From positions 1 to 33,964 of the forward strand of contig JAEUAF010000646.1 of the NCBI GenBank assembly GCA_019695485.1: a stretch of DNA of 33,964 nt. Direction: 5' to 3'. Below are positions 1 to 8,388 of this stretch, piece after piece. The notes under the pieces were generated by a model. That model saw only the letters and a list, made by a program, of their open reading frames with translations. It was not told the DNA's origin and did no database searches. The translations under genes were made by a program, and so were the position numbers. Source of the stretch: Sorangium sp. GTDB taxonomy: Bacteria; Myxococcota_A; Polyangia; Polyangiales; Polyangiaceae. How positions within the stretch are numbered: position 1 is the stretch's first letter; the number at the start of each line of letters is the position of its first letter.

Positions 1-651
1 AATGTCGCCGTCCGGCTCGGCGCGCAGCAGCTGCTTGACCGCGCTCACGACCTGTTTCTCGAGGGGGCGATCGTCGGGCGTAGGCAAGTGCTCGATGTCG
101 ACCGCAAACATGCGGCCCTCGCTGCGCACGCGCGAACATCCCCCTAAGAATGCGGCGACCGGCTCGGCGTCGAGTGTCGCGCTCATGACGAGCAGCGCCA
201 GATCGGGCCTGCTCGTCTGCTTCAATCGCCAGAGCAGCGCCAGGAGCAGGTCTGTATCCAGGTGCCGTTCGTGAAACTCGTCCAGCACGACGGCGCCAAT
301 CCCGCGCAGCTTGGGGTCGCTCAGTAAGCGCCGCACGAGCACGCCTTCGGTCGCGTAAAACACCTTCGTGCTGGGTCCCGCGACCTCTTCGAAGCGGACG
401 CGGTAGCCGATCTGCCGGCCGAGCGGCTCGCCGAGCTCGCTTGCCACGCGGCCGGCCGCCATTCGCGCAGCCAGACGGCGCGGCTCGGCGACCCAGACCT
501 CGCCGCCACGGCTCAGCCCGGCTTGATGAATCGCGATGGGTACCCGCGTGGTCTTGCCCGCGCCCGGGGGCGCTTCGAGGACCAACGCGCCCGTCGCCGC
601 AAGCTTCTCGCACAACTCGGGGAGAACTGGATCGATGGGCAAATCCTGCAT
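1..651 (-). CDS. hrpB: ATP-dependent helicase HrpB-like (N-terminal part; runs off the window edge)
   Basis: Minus-strand translation from ATG at 651: MQDLPIDPVLPELCEKLAATGALVLEAPPGAGKTTRVPIAIH...AEPRRLAARMAA...VVLDEFHERHLDTDLLLALL...VMSATLDA...EPDGD. Walker A, AEPRR, DEFHER and SAT motifs are typical of DEAH helicases. Not in the ORF track because no stop lies in the window. Confidence 0.9.
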   Translation of the reverse strand, partial: MQDLPIDPVLPELCEKLAATGALVLEAPPGAGKTTRVPIAIHQAGLSRGGEVWVAEPRRLAARMAAGRVASELGEPLGRQIGYRVRFEEVAGPSTKVFYATEGVLVRRLLSDPKLRGIGAVVLDEFHERHLDTDLLLALLWRLKQTSRPDLALLVMSATLDAEPVAAFLGGCSRVRSEGRMFAVDIEHLPTPDDRPLEKQVVSAVKQLLRAEPDGDI

Positions 652-663
652 GGCGGACTCGGA

Positions 664-1356
664 ATGCGCTATGTGGGGAGCGTGACACGCCGCGCAGCAC
701 TGTTCGACATGGACCGGACGCTGCTTGCTACCAACACTGCGCTCTTATACACGCGCTACCGACGCGATCGAGGTGAGATCGGCTGGCTCGGTATGGCGCG
801 GGTGGTCTATTGGCTGTTCCGCTATGGCCTCGGCATCATTGACGCGGAGAAGGTGGCCCTGGCCGCGCTGCGAGAGTTCAACGGCAAGAGTGAGCGCGCC
901 CTGCGGGAGAACAGCGAAAGCTGGTTCAGGGACTACGTGCTGCCCCATGTGCGGCGCCAAGCACGCGCTGTCGTCGAAGCGCATCGGCAAGCGGGGGATC
1001 ATCTCGCCATCGTGACTGGCGCGACGCCCTACGCTGCGGAGCCACTCGCGCGCGAACTCGGGATCCCGCATCTTGTGTGCAGTGAACTCGAGGTCAATAG
1101 TGGGGGGTGCCTGACGGGGCGTCCCGTCGATCCGCTCTGCTACGGCGCTGGGAAGTTACGTCGCACGGAGAGCCTAGCGAAGGAGCTCGGTTTCGAGCTC
1201 GCTGACGCCGTATTCTACTCCGACAGCATCACCGATTTACCGCTCCTCGAGCGGGTGGGCACGCCAGTCGTCGTGTGTCCGGACCGCCGCCTGCAGCGAT
1301 TGGCGCGGCGTCGTGCTTGGCGTATCGAAGATTGGAGCCGCGACGGCGTAGGCTGA
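664..1356 (+). CDS. HAD-superfamily subfamily IB (SerB-like) hydrolase
   Basis: ORF 523..1356, likely start ATG 664 or GTG 682 because the upstream part overlaps divergent hrpB. Motifs: AALFDMDRTLLATNT (DxDxT), IVTGAT, YSDSITDLPLLE (motif IV). Confidence 0.85.
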   Translation: MRYVGSVTRRAALFDMDRTLLATNTALLYTRYRRDRGEIGWLGMARVVYWLFRYGLGIIDAEKVALAALREFNGKSERALRENSESWFRDYVLPHVRRQARAVVEAHRQAGDHLAIVTGATPYAAEPLARELGIPHLVCSELEVNSGGCLTGRPVDPLCYGAGKLRRTESLAKELGFELADAVFYSDSITDLPLLERVGTPVVVCPDRRLQRLARRRAWRIEDWSRDGVG

Positions 1357-1357
1357 A

Positions 1358-2674
1358 TTAGCGGGCAGCGTTGGCGTCGAACGCGCTCGACACCGCCGCG
1401 CGGCCAAAGAGCAGCGCGTCCTCCATCGACGAGTAGTTCCAGCCACCATAGCGCCCGGTCGACAGCACGCCGTGCGCCGCGAGGAACGGCCGAATCACGG
1501 ACAGCGCCTGTTCGTAGTCGTGGTCGTAAATCACGTAGGCGTGGTCGAGTCGGCGCAGGCGCGCGAAGGCGATATCCGAGCTCTTGCCAAGCACGCCCAT
1601 CTCAATCAATCCCGGTGTCACCTCGGCGAGCAGCCGCGCGAGCGGCGGCTCTTCGCGCGCGGAGAGCTCGACGTAGAGGCTCGCCTTGCCGGGCGGCGCC
1701 AGTTCGGGAGAAAAGTGTGAATAGCAGCCCACGCGGTAGAAGGGGTACTTGGGCTCCGGCACGTAGGCCCAATGAAAGCCCTTGGGGTTTGGGCCGTTCA
1801 ACGCCACATCCAAGTAGTAAAGGTGCGTCGCCCGCAGTTTTCGCGCTGCATCGCGAACGTCCGCGGGTAGTTCGTCGCAGAGCGACAGCAGCGTTGGGAG
1901 GGGGATGCTGCTGATCAGGGTGTCGTAGCCGAGCGTGCCCTGTTCGAACCAAAGCTCACGCTTAGCGAGGCGGATTTGCCGGGGAGCGCTCGAACGCTCC
2001 AGATTCGGCACGCGCTTGGCAAGCGCCTCCGGAAGCGCGCCGATGCCCCGACGTGGGTAGAGAAAGCGCGCATTGTAGCCGAGCGCTGGCGGATCGACGC
2101 CGAGCGCGCCGCGCATCACGTCTTCGAGCTTCGGTAACGGTACGAAGCGCTGACACCACGTGGCGCTGATTTCGCGGGCCGAAACCCCCCACAACTTCTC
2201 GTTGTAGGGCCGCATGAAGTGTTCGGTGAAGCCAGGCCCGAAATGAGATAGCGAGAATTCTTCGAAATTCTGGGGTGAGCCGAGCTTAGGCTGGGTGAGC
2301 GTCGCCAAGAAGCCCATCAAGCAGTCGTAGGCGACTGCAGGCGGGAGCCCGTGCGTGTTCGCTTGAAACGGGTAGCGCGTGTAGACGCCGTGAGAGAACA
2401 CCACGCTGCGGCGTTCGATCGCCAAGCAATCGTGGTCGAGCCACTCGAGCACCTCGTTGCGCAAGGCATCCGAGCGCAGGTGGAGCAGGTGCCCAGTCCG
2501 ATCGAAACGATAGCCGGAGTCTTCGATGGTGATCGCGTGGCCTCCGACTGTCGCGCTCTTCTCGAACACTCGGTACGTCGCGCGGCGCCGCTCGAGTTCG
2601 AGTCCTGCGCTGAGCCCGGTCAAGCCTGCGCCCAGCACGGCGACCTCTAGGCGCGGCGGCCACTTTGCGCTCAT
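1358..2674 (-). CDS. FAD/NAD(P)-binding amine oxidase-like protein (protoporphyrinogen oxidase / UDP-galactopyranose mutase-like)
   Basis: 438 aa; N-terminal dinucleotide motif VAVLGAGLTGLSAGLELERRRATYRVFEKSATVGGHA; C-terminal GRYGGWNYSSMEDALLFGRAA. Confidence 0.8.
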   Translation of the reverse strand: MSAKWPPRLEVAVLGAGLTGLSAGLELERRRATYRVFEKSATVGGHAITIEDSGYRFDRTGHLLHLRSDALRNEVLEWLDHDCLAIERRSVVFSHGVYTRYPFQANTHGLPPAVAYDCLMGFLATLTQPKLGSPQNFEEFSLSHFGPGFTEHFMRPYNEKLWGVSAREISATWCQRFVPLPKLEDVMRGALGVDPPALGYNARFLYPRRGIGALPEALAKRVPNLERSSAPRQIRLAKRELWFEQGTLGYDTLISSIPLPTLLSLCDELPADVRDAARKLRATHLYYLDVALNGPNPKGFHWAYVPEPKYPFYRVGCYSHFSPELAPPGKASLYVELSAREEPPLARLLAEVTPGLIEMGVLGKSSDIAFARLRRLDHAYVIYDHDYEQALSVIRPFLAAHGVLSTGRYGGWNYSSMEDALLFGRAAVSSAFDANAAR

Positions 2675-2795
2675 CGGAAGACCATTCTGGGCGGCAACTG
2701 ACGATCAGTCATGGGGCGTGTTCTTGCCGGCGTTCTAGCACGAGTGTCGCTTTGTAGGCCTTGCGTTCGCGCTGGCTTTCGACTCTGTTCGAAGC

Positions 2796-3569
2796 GTGCT
2801 GCGAAGGCGTTCGAGTTCGTTCGGTCGAGTCGCGTGGTCGTGCGGCGTGCTTGCGGCATGTGCGGCGTCGCCCGCGCCGCCGAGGGCAGAGAGCGAAACC
2901 AATGCGTTGGCTCGACCTCAGCCTCCAGCGGCGCGAGCCGAAGCGGGGGAGCCGTCGCCCCGCGCGGAGGTCGGCCCCGTCCTGCGTGTGACACGTCGGA
3001 TTTCCGCGAGCAGCTATGCATGCAATCTCGTGCTTGGATCGTCGACGATCGCCGAGTGGTATCCGAGCTTCGAAGCCAGCGTCGGCAGCGCGCGCTGGGA
3101 GGCCCTGGCTGTCCCGCACACGCTACTCGAGGAATGGGGGGATCCCGGGGCAGCTGCGTGGTCTCGGCCGCTGCTCTCGCCCTGTGAACTCCAACCAGCG
3201 AGCCCTGACCGCATCGTCTTCTTTGCGGGGGAACGTCGCTACAAGAGCGAGAACGATTGGATCACGGGGCTCACCGCCGCCGTGAATGCACTGCGGGCGC
3301 GCTACCCGAGCGCCCGCGAGATCGACCTCTTGACGGTGTTGCGCGGGCCGAGCAACGCACCCTGCGGCGAGGCGCAGAGCTTCATCGAGCCCTTCGTCGA
3401 CCGCGCGATGGCGCGAGTCAGCGCGCAGTTCGAAGGCTTGGTGCAGGTGGGTCCCAAGTTCGAGGCTTCGAGCTGCGGCGTGTTCGCGTCGGGCGGCGCG
3501 AGTTTGAGTGCCCGAGGTCGCAGCGAAGTTGCGCACCAAATCGCGGATTTCTTCCAGAACGAGCTGTAA
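2796..3569 (+). CDS. Putative lipoprotein, possibly degenerate SGNH-like
   Basis: 257 aa from GTG 2796; lipobox GVLAAC; LVLGSSTIAEW where GDS(L) would be expected; RIVFFAGERRYKSENDW; C-terminal FASGGASLSARGRSEVAHQIADFF resembles the SGNH block V context without the usual His. Confidence 0.5.
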   Translation: MLRRRSSSFGRVAWSCGVLAACAASPAPPRAESETNALARPQPPAARAEAGEPSPRAEVGPVLRVTRRISASSYACNLVLGSSTIAEWYPSFEASVGSARWEALAVPHTLLEEWGDPGAAAWSRPLLSPCELQPASPDRIVFFAGERRYKSENDWITGLTAAVNALRARYPSAREIDLLTVLRGPSNAPCGEAQSFIEPFVDRAMARVSAQFEGLVQVGPKFEASSCGVFASGGASLSARGRSEVAHQIADFFQNEL

Positions 3570-3783
3570 GGGCCACGCCGCTCGGGCCACCTTCGCCAAG
3601 CGCGGCGCCGATAAGGGGCTCCTTCCGAATTGGCGGAGTTTCCTCGCCGCCTGAGCGGGCGCCGTTCGTTGCGGATTGAAAAGGGATCTTACATTCTCTC
3701 GGCTGAACGAGCGCGCGAAGTAAACAGGACGACGCGGTCCCCGATGCATTGAATCGCGAGCCGTTCACGGTAGGCTGATCGCG

Positions 3784-5651
3784 ATGTCTGCGATCAATGA
3801 ATTCCTCGTGCGCAACGGGCTGACGCTCGCCAAGAATCCCTGCATTTCACCTGACTTCTGCCTCGATTGGAGCAAGCTCGCGCGCGACCTCGCGCTCAGT
3901 GAGTCGATCGTCGTTCACGAGAAGAGCACGGTCGGGACTCGGATTGGAGCTATCACGCTCGCCGAAAACGCCGTGGGCGACCACGCCTTGTTGCTCACTC
4001 CGCAGCCAGGCGTCGGGGTTGTCGATTGCGGCCTCAGCGATGGTGTCACGTTGCCCTCGGGCAAGCTCGCCTTTCCGGCGACGTTCGAGAACGTGCTCTC
4101 ACTCAAGAACCTGATTCAAGAGTTCGACCCCGCCTCGACCGTCTTTCCGAGCGCCGTGGGCGGCCTCGAGTACCGAAGCCTGGGCGTTGGCGCGCGTTTC
4201 ACGACGCTGCATTGGCCCGCCGTCGAGTGGGCCATGGCGGCGCTCGATCTGAGCATGACGGCCAACCAGAACAGCATTCCGCGCGAACTCGTGTACGACG
4301 TCGACGCCATGCTGGCAGGGCGCCTCGAGGGCGTGCCTTTTCCGTTCATCGGCTGCGACGTGCCCGAAGGTCACCAAGGGCAGAGCGTGCAGGGGATGAG
4401 CCTCGGCGCGGTGCTGTCCAAACTGAAGAGCGGCTTTCATCGGCGCAAGATTGCTTGGGGCTTCAACGCCGACCATCAACCGATCGGTGGCAAGTTCGAC
4501 ACGCGCGAGAGTGAGCTCGTCGCCGGCTGCATTCTGGCAAGCTACATCACCTTCGACCTCTCGCCTGAGCTCAGCGTAACTCAGAAGCCGAGCGCCCCGA
4601 GCGCTTGGTGCGCCGCCAACGTGCCTGCGACGGTGTTGCAGCGTGTGCAAGCGCGCGTGCGCGAGCTCGGCATCGAGCTCGACGAGGCCGCATTCTCCGA
4701 GCTCATCGCTGTCGTCTGGCCCGCCATCGTCAAGATGCAGCGCCGAGATCGGCTATACGCCGAGGCCCGTGCCAGCGCGTTACTACGCCGGTCGGGCGCG
4801 CCTATTTCCGCGAGCTCTCGATTGACGAGCTGCCGGGCCTCACTACTCCCGCCACTCTGGCCAGCATGCTCGCACTCTGCGAGGCGCTCGACATGCGCAT
4901 TCACTTCGTCGCGCCGGCCTTTGGGTTTCAGAAGAATTTCCCGTTCGAAGACGACGTCGAACTCGAGCGCCGCGTGTCGGCCGCGTGGGCCGTGTGCCGC
5001 GCTTTCGGGGTCTCGATTGGGTTTCACTCCGGCTCGGGCAAGAGCGAAGCCAACTACCGCTTGTGCGGGCGGGTCACCGGCAGCCGCCTCGAGATCAAGA
5101 CGAGCGGTAGGTACACGTACGAGATGGGCCGCGCGCTGGCTACCTCGAGCGACGCCAAAGATCGGGCGCTGTTCTCCGACTGGTACGACTTCACGCGCAC
5201 TCTGGCCACAGCGAGCGCGTTCAGTGCGAACGAGGATGAGCGCGTGTTCGCGCGCCGATTCATCGTCGATTCGCTCGAGCACGCGCGGCAATCCGTCGAG
5301 GTTTTTGCGAGTCGGGAGAGCTGTGAGCGTGCGCTCGCAGCTTTGTCGCCGAACCCCGACCACATGTTCTGGTTCGAATACAACTTCCTCTTCGTGCTCG
5401 CCGCCGGCGGGCGAGCAGAGAAGCAAGCACTCGGAGATCACACCGTGGTCGGATACCGACAGCGTGCTCGATTTTATGCCGTGAGCTCGCAGGGAAAACT
5501 CGGTTATGCTCGCAACGTGGCCGAGTATTTGTGCTTCCTCGCGGAGGCGACCGGCATGGTGACCGCCGAGCAATGCGAGCGTGCGCGCGCGAAGCTCCGG
5601 TCGTACACGAGTTACGAGGAGCTGCTTCGGGCGATTTCTCCCAGCGAGTGA
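3784..5651 (+). CDS. uxaE: Tagaturonate epimerase (UxaE)-like protein, interrupted by an apparent -1 frameshift near 4775-4785
   Basis: N-terminal part in frame of 3784 (…NPCISPDFCLDWSKLARDLALSESIVVHEKSTVGTRIGAITLAENAVGDHALLLTPQ… KIAWGFNADHQPIGGKFDTRESELVAGC). C-terminal part in frame of the 4605..5651 ORF (TTPVGRAYFRELSIDELPGLTTPATLASMLALCEALDMRIHFVAPAFGFQKNFPFEDDVELERRV…VSIGFHSGSGKSEANYR…EIKTSGRYTYEMGRAL). Confidence 0.7.
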
Positions 5652-5678
5652 GCTGGGGTCGCGCGCGGTCGACGACGC

Positions 5679-6560
5679 ATGCTGATAGGGGTGGACTTTA
5701 CGGGCGCAACGCTCGCAGCGGGCGTCGTCGATGGATCCCGGCTCTTGCGATCGGCCTCATTGGATGTGCCAGGCAGCGCCGCGCCTGGGGACATTTTGGA
5801 CGCGTTGGCACAGCTGGTGCGCTCTTTGGGTGAGGTTCCGGACGCCGTTGGGGTCGCCATTCCTGGGCAAGTGAACCCCGAAGGGCGCTGTTGGCGGCTA
5901 CCCAATGCCCCGACCTTCGAGGGGGTGCCCATCGCCGAAGAAATCGGCTTACGCCTCGGGTGCCCAGTGGCAGTCGAGAATCGCGCGACCGCCGCGGCGC
6001 TCGCGGAGCGACTCTTTGGCCATGGCCGTGCCTATCCGAGCTTTCTGCTGATTACTCTCGGCACGGGCGTCGGCGGTGGCCTCGTGATCGGTCACCAACT
6101 CTACCCTGGCGCCAATGGGTTTGGCGCAGAGATCGGCCACTTGTGCGTCGACGCGAGCAGCGATGCGCCCGCGTGCGCCTGCGGTCGACGCGGTTGTCTC
6201 GAAGTGTTTGCCGGCGCGCGCGGTGTGCTGAAGAAGTTCTCGGAGCATGGCGGTCTCGGCCTCCGCTTGAGTCAAGTCGCGAACAGCGCGCGGCGCGGTG
6301 AGACCGCCGGCCTGCTCACTCTGGAGGCGCTGGCGCGCGTGCTCGGCCGAGCGATCGCCAGCATCCAGAACCTCGTCGACCTCAACGCCGTCGTGTTGGC
6401 GGGGCCGCTTTCGGGGACCTATGACTTGTTCGAAGTGGGGCTGCGTGCCGAGCTCCGCGTGGGAACCTTCGCGCCGTTGCTGGCCGAGGTGCCGGTGGTC
6501 GTCAGCAACTTGGGAGAGAGCAGCAGCATCGTGGGCGCCGCCTACCTGGCAACCCTGTAG
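5679..6560 (+). CDS. ROK family sugar kinase (glucokinase-like)
   Basis: MLIGVDFTGATLAAGVVDG; VAIPGQV; ENRATAAALAE; LGTGVGGGLVI; GAEIGHL…CACGRRGCLEVFAG (ROK zinc motif CxCGxxGCxE). Confidence 0.88.
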   Translation: MLIGVDFTGATLAAGVVDGSRLLRSASLDVPGSAAPGDILDALAQLVRSLGEVPDAVGVAIPGQVNPEGRCWRLPNAPTFEGVPIAEEIGLRLGCPVAVENRATAAALAERLFGHGRAYPSFLLITLGTGVGGGLVIGHQLYPGANGFGAEIGHLCVDASSDAPACACGRRGCLEVFAGARGVLKKFSEHGGLGLRLSQVANSARRGETAGLLTLEALARVLGRAIASIQNLVDLNAVVLAGPLSGTYDLFEVGLRAELRVGTFAPLLAEVPVVVSNLGESSSIVGAAYLATL

Positions 6561-6584
6561 GCTGCGCGGTCGCGGCGCGAGCGC

Positions 6585-8300
6585 TCAAATTGTGCCCTCG
6601 AACTGGCGGCGGAGTCCCCACAAACCGAGCGCCGGGTTCGGCACGAAGAACACTTCTTCGCCATCGGCGAGCGTATTCATACCGGGGCGCAGGCGTGTGG
6701 GGTCGTAGCGTTCGAGCGTGTTCTCGAGATCGTAGGCGTCGTAGCCAACTTGGCCAATCTCTTCCCGCGACAGCGCACCGCACGCGTAGGCGACGCGAAA
6801 GCGTCCCTCCGACGAGCCATGGATCAAGTGGGCGGCCGCGGACAGCGAGGTCGCGAGCTCGGGGTCTTCACGCACGGCTCTGAGGGTGCGCGGGGTGCCG
6901 TGGTAGCCATGCCGCCGGATCAAACGATCGATATCAGGATCCTCACCGAAGCGTGCGATGCCAGGCCCGATGACGATGAGCTCACCCTGATCGGCGAGCG
7001 CCATGCGCGTTCGATAGATGGCTTTGTTGCCGAGCCAGGTCGACTTGAATTCGCTGGGATCCAAGTAGACGACGACCTTTTTGAGTGGCTTCTCGAATAG
7101 CTCGAGGTTGCAGGCCTGGACGAGCGGTGCGCCAGCCGTGAAACACGCGAAATCGTCGCCCGCGAATAGGCCACGCGTCACGAGCTTTCCGCTCTGAACG
7201 CGCTCGCGCACGCTGAGCAGATGCGTGATCGGCAGCGCGACACCAAGTGATCCCGCCATGTAGCGCAGCACATCGCGCACGGGGGAGTGGGCGCGGCCCA
7301 TCACGGACTCCATCCCGCACACCGCGCCCAAAAAGTGGGTGCGATCGATCACGTCCTTGCCGCCGGTGCCGACGAAGATGTTCTTGTCGTGGCTCGCGAT
7401 GCCGATCACCTCGTGTGGCACGAGCTGCCCGATCGAAATGATGCGATCCCAGCCAGCCAAGAGCCGTGCGTCGACTTCGCAACGGATCGAGTAGTCGAGC
7501 ATTTCGTTCGAAACCGCGCGCACGAACGACGCGGGCACGTCGCCCAAATGCGTGAGGCCGCTGCGCCACTCGTGGATGCGGAAGCAACTTGAGGGTACGC
7601 CCGGGAACATCTGCGCGATCTCCGCCTCCGTCATCGGCGCATGCGTGCCGAGCGCCGGCAGCACTTCGACCGTGGCCTGCCGCGCCAAACGCGCGTAGAG
7701 CAGGCTGGTGAGCTCGCCCGCGCCCGAGTGAAAGCGCGTGAAATCCGGCGGAATCAAGAGGACGCGGCGTAGCGGGCCGAGCTTCTTCAGCAGTTCGTCG
7801 ACGAGCTCGCCGAGCTTCGGCGAGTCGAAGTCCGCGTTCCGCGCGCCCTCGGCGAAGTGGAGTCGCGAACCGCCGGGGTGTCCGCGGCGAACCAGGTGGC
7901 GTATCGCGCGCTCGACAATCTCCGTCGATGACAGCGTGGCGGCAACTACGAAGGCTTCCGCTGGCGGTCGCCAAGCGTCGAACGCTCGTCCGAGCTGAGC
8001 GAGGGCTTCGCTCGCCGCGTCGTCCGCAGAGGTTGCACGGATCCGCCGCTCAGCCTCTTCTCGGCTTAGCTCGAGCGCAATCACGCAGGCGTCGGGGCCC
8101 CGGCTTTGAACGAGCTCGGCGGCTAGGCTCGACGTCGACACCGCTACCACCTGGGCCGCGGGCGTTGCTGGGTTCGCGGCGCTCGGACGCAGGTCGGAAA
8201 GCGACGCTGCCTCGACGAAGGGAACACCGAGTCGGCGACTGAGCGCGCTGCCGAGCGTTGTCTTCCCCGAGCGAGGCACGCCGGTCACGACGATCAACAT
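6585..8300 (-). CDS. Fusion protein: N-terminal P-loop kinase-like domain plus C-terminal lactate racemase (LarA/DUF2088)-like domain
   Basis: 571 aa single ORF. N-terminus MLIVVTGVPRSGKTTLGSALSRRLGVPF (Walker A). C-terminal part: IPPDFTRFHSG (PDxTR), LGTHAPMTEAEI (GTHxPMTxxE), VPHEVIG, IFVGTGGKDVIDRTHFLGAV. Confidence 0.8.
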   Translation of the reverse strand: MLIVVTGVPRSGKTTLGSALSRRLGVPFVEAASLSDLRPSAANPATPAAQVVAVSTSSLAAELVQSRGPDACVIALELSREEAERRIRATSADDAASEALAQLGRAFDAWRPPAEAFVVAATLSSTEIVERAIRHLVRRGHPGGSRLHFAEGARNADFDSPKLGELVDELLKKLGPLRRVLLIPPDFTRFHSGAGELTSLLYARLARQATVEVLPALGTHAPMTEAEIAQMFPGVPSSCFRIHEWRSGLTHLGDVPASFVRAVSNEMLDYSIRCEVDARLLAGWDRIISIGQLVPHEVIGIASHDKNIFVGTGGKDVIDRTHFLGAVCGMESVMGRAHSPVRDVLRYMAGSLGVALPITHLLSVRERVQSGKLVTRGLFAGDDFACFTAGAPLVQACNLELFEKPLKKVVVYLDPSEFKSTWLGNKAIYRTRMALADQGELIVIGPGIARFGEDPDIDRLIRRHGYHGTPRTLRAVREDPELATSLSAAAHLIHGSSEGRFRVAYACGALSREEIGQVGYDAYDLENTLERYDPTRLRPGMNTLADGEEVFFVPNPALGLWGLRRQFEGTI

Positions 8301-8388
8301 GCGCGGGTCTTATCACACGATTCGAGGTGCCGCGCTGCGTTGCCGGCTCGAATTCGCGCTCCGGTTGGGAGTAAGGATTCCTAACAAC

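Noticed and set aside
4581-5573. 330-aa minus-strand ORF opposite uxaE
   Set aside because: Shadow ORF; the plus strand encodes the recognisable protein.
6982-7974. 330-aa minus-strand ORF overlapping the LarA-like fusion in another frame
   Set aside because: Same-strand alternate frame, Arg-rich, typical of high-GC spurious ORFs.
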